A DNA stretch of 64,000 bases from Denticeps clupeoides (lineage: Eukaryota; Chordata; Actinopteri; Clupeiformes; Denticipitidae). The notes under the pieces are model-generated. The model was not told the DNA's origin and made no database searches. It saw nothing but the letters and a program-made list of their open reading frames with translations. The DNA is taken from the NCBI RefSeq assembly GCF_900700375.1, contig NW_021630105.1:62001-126000 (forward strand), in the 5' to 3' direction. This document shows positions 1 through 12,400 of this stretch, piece after piece. The position numbers were made by a program, and so were the translations under genes. How positions within the stretch are numbered: the first letter of the stretch is position 1; each line of letters starts with the position of its first letter.

Positions 1-976
1 CTTCCACAGTAAAATGTAGGTATTTTATGACACCTTTATATCATTATAAAAGCTGCCTTTTATTATACATGCACATTATAATTCAAATATTGCGGGAAGG
101 CCCGTATTAAATTGTTTTTCCCCTGCAGAAGCCCACAATTTGTCTTACATGAATAAAATATGATTCTGGCTTTGAAGGGGTGCCTTTCCCCAGCCGTGCT
201 TTGTGCACGGTGTCATTGAGACAGAACGAGGTGACCTTGAAAATCTCCACTGAGCCAACCGGCAATCTCCGGCCCAGAACACCATTAACAACATTTTACA
301 TTCGTATTCATTTATAGTTTGCCATGCCCTAATATATCAGTAATGATCATTTATTCCAGTTCTGCTTATCTTATGCATGCAACTTAATATTTTTTAATTG
401 TGATTTTTCTTATTTTTCTTATTACTGAGGTCAAATACTCCACAATGCAGGTTGCTGGTTCTAACGTTTTTTCAGCGGTGTCTGTCACCAAGACGTCACA
501 TGGTAGTAAAGCGTTGAGACGCTCTTTAATCTGTTCACAAGACGTTCCTCATCCAACGCAGACAAGAACCTGCGGCCTGTCCCTCAGCCTGGAGACCCGC
601 TGTCTGCCTGTCCGCCAGCAGCGCTGTGATTGGATTACGCCGTTGGCACATCAGTATTCAGGCTATGGTTCTGATATCCAGACTGTGGTGCTTTACCTGG
701 CCTGGTTACACCAGGTCACCAGCATCAAAACGCACGGCCATATGTCCCGCATTTTCAAGAGCACTTTACTCATCCCGCCGGTGCACTAAAGTACACTCGG
801 CATTTATCACAAGCTCACACCGCAGGGTACACGTGGGTGGGGGATGTATAGAACGCCATTTACATCCAGATCATTGTCGTACATTAACTTCCCATCAAAC
901 ATACAGCCACACAATTCTTACTTCTATAATAACGACATTCAGAAGTCTAATAATGTAATGTGGCTGTTCACCAGAA

Positions 977-1117
977 GTGTGTGTGTGTCTGTGTGAGTGT
1001 GTGTGTATGCGTGTGTGTATGTGTCGGTGCGTGGGTGTATGTGTGTGTGTATGTATGTATGTATGTGTTCATGCAAGTGAATGTGCGTGTGTGTGTGTCT
1101 GTGTGTGCGTATGCATG

Positions 1118-1169
<52 letters not shown>

Positions 1170-1449
1170 TGTGTGTGTGCATGTGTGTGTGTGTGTGTGT
1201 GTCTGTGTATTGTGTGTGTGTGTATGTGTGTGTGCATGCGTTTGCGTGTGTATGTATGTGTGTAAGTATGTGTGCATGCGTGTGTGTGTATGTATGTATG
1301 AATGTGTGCATGCGTGTGTGTGTGCATGTGTGTGCGTGTGTGCATGCGTGTGTGCGTGTATGTATGTGTGTGTGTGTGTGTATGTATGTGTGTGTGTGCG
1401 TGTGTCTGTGTATTGTGTGTGTGTGTGTGTCTGTGTGTGCGCATGCATG

Positions 1450-1506
<57 letters not shown>

Positions 1507-1727
1507 ATGTGTGTGTGTATGTATGTATGTGTGCATGTGTGTGTCTGTGTATTGTGTGTGTGTATGTGTGTGTGTGTGTGTGTCTGTGTATTGTGTGTGT
1601 GTGTGTGTGTCTGTGTATTGTGTGTATGTATGTGTGTGTGTGTGTTGTGTGTGAGTGTGTGCGTGTGTGCATGCGTGTGTGTATGTATGTGTGCATGCGT
1701 GTGCATGTGTGCATGCGTGTGTGTGTA

Positions 1728-1771
<44 letters not shown>

Positions 1772-1803
1772 TGCGTGTGTCTGTGTTGTGTGTGTGTGTG
1801 TGT
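977..1803. repeat. giant interrupted (GT)n / (TA)n microsatellite
   Basis: About 830 bp of nearly pure alternating purine-pyrimidine sequence: GT runs broken by GTAT, GCAT and GTCT steps, with an uninterrupted TA block at about 1121-1166 and a shorter one near 1450-1470. It gives long His/Thr-rich or Val/Cys-rich open frames on both strands, which are by-products of the repeat. It sits in intron 1 of the gpc1-like gene. Confidence 0.97.
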
Positions 1804-2054
1804 ACAGCATCTATCCTGTTGCACCTCAGCACGTTCCTCTGTGCAGCTCCAGTGTAACTCTGGTGTGAAAGTGTCTTCATGTCGCCAGTTGAGGAACTTG
1901 GGAGATGATTCACGGTGACTCAGTGAGCGACTCTTCCAGACGCCACCAGGTCCTGCTGCTTCAGCTCCAGCCTGATAAGAACTGTTCATGGTTTCATGGC
2001 ATGATGCCGCCTTCCTGCACCTGAACAGACAGGCCTGCAGCAGTCACACCCACA

Positions 2055-2132
2055 ACACGCGACCCGCAACACGCAACCCGCAACACGCGACCCGCAACAC
2101 GCGACCCGCAACACGCAACCCGCAACACGCGT
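2055..2132. repeat. short 14-bp tandem repeat (acccgcaacacgcg)
   Basis: About five to six copies of a GC-rich 14-bp unit that alternate between a 'gacccgcaacacgc' and an 'aacccgcaacacgc' form. It lies roughly 80 bp past the glypican exon 1 donor in the direction of transcription. Confidence 0.85.
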
Positions 2133-2215
2133 GGGAGACTCGTTCATTTCTGGGGCGTCTGAGGCGGCATTTTAAACGAGAACCGAGCGGCGAGAGACAT
2201 TTCGGGGTTCCTTAC

Positions 2216-2372
2216 CCGAGATCTCCGACTGGGGGACGCCGTGCAGGGTGAACCCCTTCCCGCTGTAGAACTGGCGGACGTCCGAGCAGCTCCGCGCTTT
2301 GCTGGCCGCGTTGTCCGCGAACGACGGGACGGCGACGGCGGAGAGGAGCAGGACCGTCGCCGTAAAATCCAT
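2216..2372 (-). CDS. gpc1: glypican-1-like, first coding exon (partial gene)
   Basis: First coding exon of a glypican, a GPI-anchored heparan-sulfate proteoglycan core protein. Reading leftward from the ATG at 2372, it encodes a hydrophobic signal peptide ([19 protein letters not shown]) followed by the conserved glypican start: [22 protein letters not shown]. The exon ends after one base of a codon at a good donor (GTAAGG, 2210-2215). The spacing and the SEISG ending are typical of the GPC1/2/4/6 subfamily, where GEHL... follows in exon 2. GPC1 is preferred over GPC6 because an aqp12-like gene lies nearby and human AQP12 and GPC1 are both at 2q37.3; the KARSC string alone would also fit GPC6. 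Remaining exons are off the left edge. The surrounding 2240-2540 is GC- and CpG-rich, as expected of a promoter. Confidence 0.85.
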
Positions 2373-2540
2373 TTCTGCGAAGTCACTTCCCGGACGGTCG
2401 GAACAAGGCGCGGCCACGGCGCTACATCCCCGGGCGCCACGGTCCTCTCCCGGCGCTGGACAGGAATGATGCTGCTGGTCCTCTCCGCGGCTCCACCTGC
2501 AGGGTGGCGCTGGAACACGCCCCCTGACGTCGCTGCGTGG
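2373..2540 (-). promoter_or_regulatory. CpG-rich 5' region of the gpc1-like gene
   Basis: The bases just upstream of the glypican ATG are GC-rich with many CpGs and no TATA-like element I can see. This fits a CpG-island promoter and 5' UTR. The transcription start cannot be fixed from sequence. Confidence 0.5.
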
Positions 2541-2639
2541 TGCAGCGCAACATCTGCCTTTCATTCTGCATTTCTCTCTGTGGTGACCAATTAACATGTG
2601 AAGAAAATATGACTGCAGTTATTGACCAATCGAAGGGCT

Positions 2640-2785
2640 CAAAAGTTGGTTCAAATCCCGAACTTCGAGGTTCCACTGAGGTCCCCTTAATAAAGGACCC
2701 ATTCCCACACACTGGTCCCCGGGCGCCTGACATGGTGCCCACTGTCACCAAGGGAGACGGTTAAATACAGAGGACACATGTCACC
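2640..2785 (+). mobile_element. SINE family A copy (tRNA-derived)
   Basis: Copy of a SINE seen many times in this window. A degraded tRNA-like head with a B-box (GGTTCAAATCCC) is followed by the shared body: 'cactgaggtcccctt', 'cccgggcgcctgacatggtgcccactgtcacc', then 'ggttaaatacagaggacac'. It lies between the two glypican genes. Confidence 0.8.
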
Positions 2786-2794
2786 TTTCCTTCC

Positions 2795-3897
2795 AACATG
2801 AGTTATCGAACATGAGTTATCGAACATGAGTTATCGAACATGAGTTATCGAGCATGAGTTATAGAACATGAGTTATCGAACATGAGCTATAGAACATGAG
2901 TTATCGAACATGAGTTATCGAACATGAGTTATCGAACATGAGTTATCGAACATGAGCTATCGAACATGAGCTATAGAACATGAGTTATCGAACATGAGTT
3001 ATCGAACATGAGTTATCGAACATGAGTTATAGAACATGAGTTACCGAACATGAGTTATAGAACATGAGTTATAGAACATGAGTTATAGAACATGAGTTAT
3101 AGAACATGAGTTATAGAACATGAGTTATCGAACATGAGTTATAAAACATGAGTTATCGAACATGAGTTATCGAACATGAGTTATAGAGCATGAGTTATCG
3201 AGCATGAGTTATCGAGCATGAGTTATAGAACATGAGTTATCGAACATGAGTTATAGAACATGAGTTATAGAACATGAGTTATCGAGCATGAGTTATAGAA
3301 CATGAGTTATCGAACATGAGTTATAGAACATGAGTTATAGAACATGAGTTATCGAGCATGAGTTATAGAACATGAGTTATCGAACATGAGTTATAGAACA
3401 TGAGCTATAGAACATGAGTTATCGAGCATGAGTTATAGAACATGAGTTATCGAACATGAGTTATAGAACATGAGTTATAGAACATGAGTTATCGAGCATG
3501 AGTTATAGAACATGAGTTATCGAACATGAGTTATAGAACATGAGCTATAGAACATGAGTTATCGAACATGAGTTATCGAACATGAGCTATCGAACATGAG
3601 TTATAGAACATGAGTTATCGAACATGAGTTATAGAACATGAGTTATCGAACATGAGTTATCGAACATGAGTTATAGAACATGAGTTATCGAACATGAGTT
3701 ATCGAGCATGAGTTATAGAACATGAGTTATCGAACATGAGCTATCGAACATGAGTTATAAAACATGAGTTATAGAACATGAGTTATAGAACATGAGTTAT
3801 CGAACATGAGTTATAGAACATGAGCTATAGAACATGAGTTATCGAACATGAGTTATCGAACATGAGTTATAGAACATGAGTTATAGAACATGAGTTC
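2795..3897. repeat. 14-bp minisatellite, about 79 copies
   Basis: Unit aacatgagttatcg, tiled for 1,103 bp with essentially no indels. The main variant position makes the unit end in TCG or TAG; rarer variants are 'gagcatg' and 'gagctat'. In the middle, a 70-bp block of five variant units recurs: 'atcgagcatg' falls at 3281, 3351, 3421 and 3491, which shows a higher-order repeat. It lies in the spacer between the gpc1-like promoter and the 3' end of the gpc5-like gene. Confidence 0.98.
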
Positions 3898-5045
3898 TAC
3901 CCGCATAACTACCAGCCCAGCCACATCCACCACATCATAATAAACTCAACAAAACTGAGGCCTCAAGAATTTAGAAAATGAAGACATGACTATTTCATAT
4001 TCAAGTCGGTAACAATTGATCCCTGATCATCGCTCCAAGGCCACTGAGACACACGCCGTCTTCAGAGATTCTCTTCAATAATTCCATTCCTGCGTGTTGG
4101 AGGGGAAACGTCTCCTTTCCTCCTTTTGCAGAATTCCTCATTTTTATACAGAATTCTCATGAATCAGTTTTTTTATTCAAAGTTAGTTCTCATTATAACA
4201 CGCCGTGTGGGATAAACAGCCTCGACCCAAAACCCCCTCAGGGAATATTTTACAGACAGCAGCATGGGACACCAGGGGAACTGGAAATGCACATGGCTGA
4301 TTCATCTACTACACAATATTAACTGATTATTGGCTTTCATATTTCTTTTTCATTTTGTGATGTGCATTTTGAGTGGTTTTATGCTTTTAAATGAAGCAGA
4401 ACCAAACGTCAATTCCACCACAACAGTGTTATTACTGAAATAAAATTTATTTAAAAAAATGAATCATTCCTAAACAGAATTCAGATTCAACTCTATTCAT
4501 TTTAATAATTTTATTTAACATTTTACTACAATGTCCAGACAAAAATGTACCTTTATTTGAAGAATTAACCATTTACCCAACATTAAATCATTAGTATAGT
4601 TTAATGAAAACATTACAACCAATACATTAAGACTACCATCACAGCAGCATTATGTCTAAGCTAAAGCACAGAATAGTGCTGTCGTCAGAACAACAGAGTA
4701 ATAGTCCTGAAATAAAAACCTACTTTATAAATTATTTAGATAAATATGTTAATTCAGAGCTTGAGTTTCTGTTAAAATCTATAAGCTACTGAAGTCATAC
4801 TGGACTGGAAGAAGAATGAAAACACTCTGATTTTCAGAGAAATATTGTGAAGATGCTGACGTCCCCTTACATCAGAAGAGGATGAAATACGCGTATAAAA
4901 GGAAAAGACTTCGCTCTCTCCAGCTGAGATTAGACTAGTCCGTGAGGGGCTTCGGCCTCTCGTCTGAAGGGTTCTTCCACCTCTCCTCGTCTCAGGGCCC
5001 CGCCCTTCACCTCGCAGGCATGATGCGGGGACGCCGCGGCGCAGA
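3898..5045 (-). other. 3' flank and probable 3' UTR of the gpc5-like gene
   Basis: No coding exon is visible. On the minus strand, AATAAA signals occur at 4510-4515 and 4446-4451, about 530-600 nt after the stop codon at 5046-5048. These are plausible polyadenylation signals for the glypican. The rest is AT-rich unique-looking sequence. Confidence 0.5.
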
Positions 5046-7863
5046 TTACACCGAGAGGTGGAGGAGCAGGAGCAGGACGAAGACGGTGCCGGGGCGGGGG
5101 GCGGAAATGTCAGCAGCTCCTTCCACCGTGGCCTTTGGAGTAGGGCGGGCGTACGGGGTTCGGGTCTCCTTGCCTTCGGGGGGTGCAGCGTGATCCGCAT
5201 TTCTGCTCACAGCTGTAAGACGTGAGAAGAGATGAGACAGAAAAAGAAAAAGAAGGGCAGATAGTCATCAGAACAGAGATAAAAGAAGTGCTGGCGAACG
5301 CGTCTCTCTGCTGGTAACGTATTGCATGGCGTGTCGATGCGTGCAGCTGAATTCCACAGGGGGCCACGAACGAGGAGACCGCTGACATTCCAGCATAATT
5401 CATAATTCACCAGAGACGAGGACAGGTTATGTGTCAATTAGTCCCGAGAGGGCATTACACACACACACACACAGAAAGAACGGCCATTGTGAGCACAGCG
5501 CACACCTCATCGCATGCTGTGAAACGTGAACTGCGCCATGCGACGGTGACACGGTGACGGATGGCCTGTGCTCGTCGGGGATCTATATGCGCCATGCATG
5601 TGTGTTCACGTGCAATACGAGCCGTAATTGAATAAATAGACGTAACAGAACATTACTGTAAACGAACAGCGTGCACGCAGACGTTCGGCTTCATGCATAG
5701 AGAGGTGGAGCTAATTAACATCACGACCGGCGGAATGTTCCAGATTCCAGAACATTACTGTAAACGAACAGCGGAACATTACTGTAAACGAACAGCGTGC
5801 ACGCAGACGTTCGGCTTCATGCATATTAAAGAGAGGTGGAGCTAATTAACATCACGACCGGCGGAATGTTCCAGATTCCACCTTTTCACCATGAGTATTC
5901 GTGCAGCCTGAATTTCTCGGCCTGCCTTATCCACCTCGGAATATTAATACTGCACGTTCACGCAGCAATTCCCGGGCGCGCCTGTTCTTGATCTACAAGC
6001 GGATTAAAATGCAGGAATCAGACACGCACGGAGCGAGGAGAGACATGGAGGAACACCACAAAGGCAGACACACCTCCCCGACGTGGAAACTCAACTCCCA
6101 GCGCTCACACAATGGCCATTGTGCTGCCGGAACAATACACAAAGGGCCCGTTCATCTCCGCATCACCGCGAGATGAGCGCTTTAATGCTGATTACAGCAA
6201 TCGACAAGGGAGGGGAACAGCGAAACTGGCTGCTTTATTAAGAGGATCCCAGCATGCACCAGTGAGGTGTGAGGTCTACACTACAATTTAAAGGTTTACA
6301 GTCATTAGTGATTAGTGAACTCTACATGTATGCAGATTTTCTGTCATTAACAGAGTAATTTACAACATGAACACAACATGAACATGTATATATCAAATTC
6401 TCACGCAGTGGGTATACATGCGAGCCATCTTAACTGATGGCTGATCATAAAGAGCGCAGGCCACGTTCAGTTTCAGGAGTGTAGTATAAAACTCTCTGTG
6501 GGTCCCATTCATTCTATATTTCAGGCCTCGGGGGGTCCCCCGTCTAGGAATTGTCCCCCTTCGTCCTGCTACTATGATGAGGTTCAATGCAAAGACTGAA
6601 ATAGGTCCAAAGCTTTCGCAATGTCCATTTTCAAAGCAGCATTTGAATATCTTTCTACACGTACTTACTAGTCATGACCCTCTGACCTCCTCTTCCTTTG
6701 CTGGAAGAGAAGAATAGTCCTGGAAGTCAATAGTCCTTCAGGACTGCAAAAGTTACCCTTCCAGCACTAAAACCCACCCATGTACAGGCAAGATTTGATT
6801 GGACAATTTTACTGTCATTCAGAATCAGTCCTTTAATTTCTATTCCTTGGCCCCTAGTGAACTAAAAAATGCACCAGCAATAACCTTTTTAAACTCGGAC
6901 TCGGATGCCAACGTTCTGGACTTTAGCTGAATAGATAAGTATGAAGGGTTTACAACAACGTTAAATCATATTACCAGAATATCTTAGCCTGGTGGTTAGT
7001 GACATAACTACTTTAAAATTGTTTCTACAGGCATATACATTACAACAAATAGACTTAATTAAAATGCGAAGCATTCTAAAAAATAAACTTCCAAAAATGT
7101 GTCACATTTCAAAGTACAACTGCAGTTCAAACAGGTTATTGTGAGTGTGTCTGAAGTCGGAACGAAGCTGAATCTACAACAGAGAGAGGATTAAAGTACA
7201 ATAACCCCTTGTTCATATGTTTCACCCAAAACACACAGACCGGCCGAGCCTGGCTGAATCTGTAAAAACATGCTTTGATGATCAAAAACGATGAACATTC
7301 CCAAAAAATTCCCTTGCTCTTCATTGATCAAGCCAGGAGCGGCTGTAACCAGATCCTCCTACGTGGCATCCATGTCATGCAGAGACACGGCGAACAAAGT
7401 GCTTGGATGGGTTAATTACAGCCTCACGCACATGCAGATACGCATTCATGGCATCTGGAAGATCCAGAGTGAAGTTACCATCGGCCTAAAGCCTCTGTTG
7501 GCCAGGCAGGAGCTCCAGTTTATGCATTCAGCATTCTTCATCTCCATTTTAAAGAGGCAGATGGCTGCATGTCCATTTCTGTTTAAAACGTAAGCAGACT
7601 AGAAAACCAGTAGATCCATGATGGGCCAGGGCAGGTGAAGGTGCTGCAAGGTCAATCCAGAAACAGATTCTGGCTCTTCACTCCTGAATGAATAAACCTA
7701 TAGAGGACAGATGCTGTATTTCACCCCCCTGGTTGATGTCTCAATTTCCTGCACCTCTACCAGACTGTTTCCAGCAGAGCGCTGGAAGAGAAATCCAGAA
7801 TAACGGTGATAAATGGACTTGTGGGTAGTGAAGACTGTTTTGTATTCGTTGGATTGCTGGTCT

Positions 7864-7895
<32 letters not shown>

Positions 7896-9377
7896 CAGAG
7901 GGGCAGGTGGAATGAGAAAGTGAGAGAGCATACAAATGAGAAAGCGAGGAGGTTGTGGTAGAGGGGGGTGGAAGACCCAGGCCAGACGGTGGCTCGTCTG
8001 TCCCCCAGTCTCCACCGTGTCACTCCGGATCCCTGCTAAGGACGCCCCATGCAGCACAGCGGGAAAGGGAGGGACGTCGGGAGCAGACCCGTCCGTCTGG
8101 AACCTGACAAGTTTCACCTTCACCCGTCACCGCCTCTCAGCCGGCCTGCCCCGCCCCCACCCAACATGCACTGCTTCCCCACAGCAGCCTGTATAATGAA
8201 TGCTGCCCCCAGGGAAGGCTCGAACGGAGCAGGCGCGAGAGATTCGCCACCTCGCTGACAGCTGGAAAAGGGAGGCGCTCCTTATCTTTTATCGCGACAG
8301 GCAGACGCAGCAGAAGATGAACAAAGGCCACAAGTTCACGTGAGGTTACATTAATTAGAGTTTTCCAGAACGGCCACTAGAGGTGTGATTCAATTCGATT
8401 CGATTATGATTATCAGTGCCTCCATATCAATGCATCACAATGGTCACGTGATGTTTTAAAAGGGTTAAGGTCTCGTACGCTGTGTGGACGCCTCGATTTA
8501 CTACAATGAGTCTGCGTTCAGTCCGCTCTCCCCTGACACCACAAACGGCAGAAAAACGCCTGGTTCAGATGTCCGAGGCATCAGATGAGCGCAGACCGCT
8601 TTTCTGTGGTAGTAGCCTGGTGGGTAACACACTCGCCTATTAACCGGAAGACCCAGGTTCAAACCATCGTGTCCTTAACCCTGTGTCTCCAGGGGGGGGA
8701 ATGTCCCTGTAACTACTGATTGTAAGTCGCTCTGGATAAGGGCGTCTGGTAAATGCTGTAAATGTAAATTGAGAAAATAAAGCCGCTGTGTCCTTCTAAA
8801 CTCCCCTGTCGTGTTGTAGATCTCTGCACACTCAGAGACAGATCAACTTTTCCTCCGTTCCCTGTGTTTCCAAGTAGCAGAAAGGAAACTCGCCCACTCT
8901 GATTCAATACGTCATGGTGCGCAGCAGGCAAAAGTTCAAAGTTCAACAAATGACTGTGGTGCGAGAACAAGGCCACCGGGTGCCGCACCGCGCAGCGTGA
9001 ATCTCCGACCCGGAGCGGCGCTGTACTCAGATCAGGCCGCCACCGTCACTACCAGTACGCCGCCAGAAAATCACCAAGCAACATCATTGTAATGTATTCG
9101 ATTATGTTCTGCACTGCATTAATGCTGTATTGTCCATGTCCGCATTCATTCGATTTATCGATTTATCGATTGAAGGATTAATTTCAACCGGCCACTACAC
9201 AAAAAATGAAAAATAAAACAAAGGGATTCCTCTGGCAGGAAAGGTAATCATGAAATTACACCCCAGACTGGACAAGAATGTTCAGAAGGGACAGAAGCTT
9301 CCAGCAAAGGTGTGTGTCCAATAAAACCAACATTGTTGTAATTCAAACCACACGTGATACGATGTTCTGCATAAGAA

Positions 9378-9412
<35 letters not shown>

Positions 9413-12400
9413 GATTTGACCTTCACTAGAGGAGAAGGAGGTATAAAGGTATCCCTTCATGTGGGTGTAGATGAATCTGTAATGAGCTCTTCATTACCCC
9501 AGCTGCCGTCTCCTGAGCGACAACGGATGGGGGTGGGGGTACAACAACTCAAACACACACACACACACACACACATAATGGACAGCTCATCACTCGGTAG
9601 GGACAGAGGGCTCCAAGCCACCAAGGTCCGCGGTGACTTCGGCAGGGAGTTCCCCCCGTTGGCCAACACCTGGCAACATGAATGATGGCCTCACCCTTCG
9701 CCGAACCCCTCCTACAGTGATAGATGTCTTTTCATTACTCAGAGAGCGGTCAGGCCATCCGGGGCACAGGCATCTGGGAGCAGACCGGGGCGCCGCGCTG
9801 CACCTAATGATGCTGTTCAGAAGGTAGCGTCGGCCAGCCCACCCATTTGTCCTGGTGGCTCCTTTACCTGTGAATATACTAATCTTTTGATTCCCCCTGA
9901 AAACCTAATTTGTGACCCAGCTTGGATAAAACAAGCCCTGTAATACACTGACATCAATGTAAGCATAAAAAACATATTTAAACCATAATCATAATCTGTT
10001 CCAACATGTAACTCTATAATCAGGATGTTAATGTGAGCCAGTCTGAGTGTGTTTCTGTGTGTGTGTGTGTGTGTGTGTCCAGTCATGTGCATTATCTGTA
10101 AATGTAAGTGTTTTGGCCCAAGGCTATTTGTGAGCTAAATGTCACTCTACCTTTAAACAGAATGCCTCTCAATGCATATATATGTTTTTTTAGTCCTTAC
10201 ACTCCTTCATACTGTATTTATATTCCTTAACTGCTAAATATGGCTGGGCTAAACATTCAAACCATCTTCAAACCTCTGCCCCCAAAACTACATTTGAAGA
10301 GGTGTGCAGAGCTGAATTATAATGTAAACATATATAGACATATACACAGCATTTAATAAAACAAACCCTGGGGAGAAGTATATTGTACATCCTGCGTGTG
10401 TGCTGGCTGCAGTCTCCATCATGCATGAGGAGTGGCTCCGAGACACAGGAACCGTGGAGTGAATTCTAACACTTTAATGAGGGATATTTTCTCTTCCCTG
10501 GGGAGCATTAGACTGAACGTAATTGGCACTGCAGTTTTACACTGTGTGTACCTGAATACCCTAACATACAGTATTTACACATATTTTGTAATAACTTTTT
10601 ATAAGCTTATAGATATCATACTTTCTGGATACAGTGAAAGTCCATTTGACAACACAAACCCATTTGAGTACCAGAGTGAAGACTCTGCTAACGGGAAGAG
10701 ATAAATGTGCCAGTCAGGCCTGTCAACGTCCCTCAGGGTTCAGTCTCCGGACCAATCCCAGCATCAATACTACATATGGATATACCTCTGTAACCTCCAT
10801 TACAGCATCAAGTTTTCAAAAGTAAAACAGTCATTTGCAATTTGCCATTAAAATAATAAAGCATAGTGTACTTCTAATCACTAATTTCAATTATCTAAGC
10901 ATGATGCACAAAAGGCTATATTATGGCTATAATTTTCATGTTTGATCATCTGGGGTATTATTATTAGTCATATAAATATTTTTTTTGTGAGCTTCATATA
11001 TTAGGTTCATACATTTTAATTTTGATTTGCTTTAACCTAAGCATCACCATAAGTCAATATTGACCAGAAGCTCAGGTGGCACTGGACCTGCTCTCACGTC
11101 TTCCATCAAACCCCAGCATTTTTTCAATATACGCCATTCTTCCAAGGTCATCATCGAACAACGCACTTCATCAAAATATTTTCACTGACAGCTCGATTTT
11201 TTCATCTTTTCATTACCTGAACCATGCAATTACAGAAGACACACAGCGCACCAGTCAAGCAAAGGACATCTGCCAAAAAAAGTGACCGACGCCAAGTGTC
11301 ATTTATTTCTGTGTGATTATATAGAAGGAAAACAAGATTATTGGCTGGCTTCAATAGGTCCAGGAACCGAGGGGAAAAGAGAACTAAACCCCAGCCCCAT
11401 GTCCACCAGCTCAGCCCTGAGGGGAACCACCAGATGATTGATCTGAAAGTGGGATATTACTGAACAAGCACTTTCAGTTCCCAGATTCCGCTGGACCTTA
11501 AAAGGTTTTTTTTTTTTTTTTTTCAAAAAGATCTTCCTTCGGGGACAAAAAAAAGAGCATGACAGGCTGCGTGTACTGCAAGGAAGACTTGTACTTCAGT
11601 TATTAATAATAATTTCTGTGGGGGAAATGGAGGGTAGAATATAAAACACTGGTGGTAAACAGTCCTTGAGAAATAGAGCAATTAAAGCGCATGGCTGAGT
11701 CTGCAATGACAGCACCTTTATCGTTTAGTCAGCACTTAGGCTAATAAGATTTTTTAAAAATAGAGAAAAGGAAAAAAATGAAGGTGGCTATTCTTCGACT
11801 TGATGGTAGGAGACCCCATGGGAGCATCAATGCATCCGTGAATCCCTGGTATCCTAGGAAACCGGCAGGCACGCAGGGCTCTTGGCTCCCAGAAATCGTT
11901 GGCAAGTGTCAACTGTAACGGCATTAGCATTATTGATATCCTGAACCGTGGGAATGTCTCTGTCTGTTGCCAGGGATTCTCTAGACTCGCCTAAATCCAT
12001 GTAATAATAAAAAACTGAACATGCTGCTGGATTTGGACAATACACAGAAAAGGATCTTTTAACTGTTTAAACACCTTTAACACTGCGAAGAGAGGAACAG
12101 AAAGAGGGAGAAAATGCAGATGGATTCTAGAAGAAAACAACCTTCATGAAAGTAGTTACCGGCCTTTCTTATTGGGTTTATAGCAGATATGTATTTTTTT
12201 TAAAAAAGGCCCAGAAGGTTATAGAAGGCAGTCATGCTGACACACCAATATCAGCAATTCCCGTTTTATCAATTTTTCATTAAGTCCCCAGCCGTATTCA
12301 GCACCATCACAACTATTTATATTCTGCAGACACAAAGCTATAACGGCGGAGGTGAGATCATGTGCTTACGTAAGCGGTTTTATATATATACACAGCACGA

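Larger units (their letters stand above)
1..2215 (-). other. start of intron 1 of the gpc1-like glypican
   Basis: This interval lies downstream of the splice donor of the glypican exon at 2216-2372 and so should be intron 1 of that gene; its next exon is outside the window. I see no exon, RNA gene or recognisable transposon in 1-976. The rest is dominated by the GT/TA microsatellite (977-1803) and a small 14-bp repeat cluster (about 2055-2132). Confidence 0.6.

Noticed and set aside
939-1989. Long His/Thr-rich and Val/Cys-rich open frames on both strands
   Set aside because: They are translations of the GT/TA microsatellite; no coding signature outside the repeat.
2795-3897. CRISPR-like array
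   Set aside because: The units are contiguous 14-mers without unique spacers, and this is vertebrate DNA; it is a minisatellite.
4772-5200. 142-codon minus-strand open frame
   Set aside because: It reads the last glypican exon in a different frame; the phase-matched frame gives the GPI-signal ending and stop at 5046.
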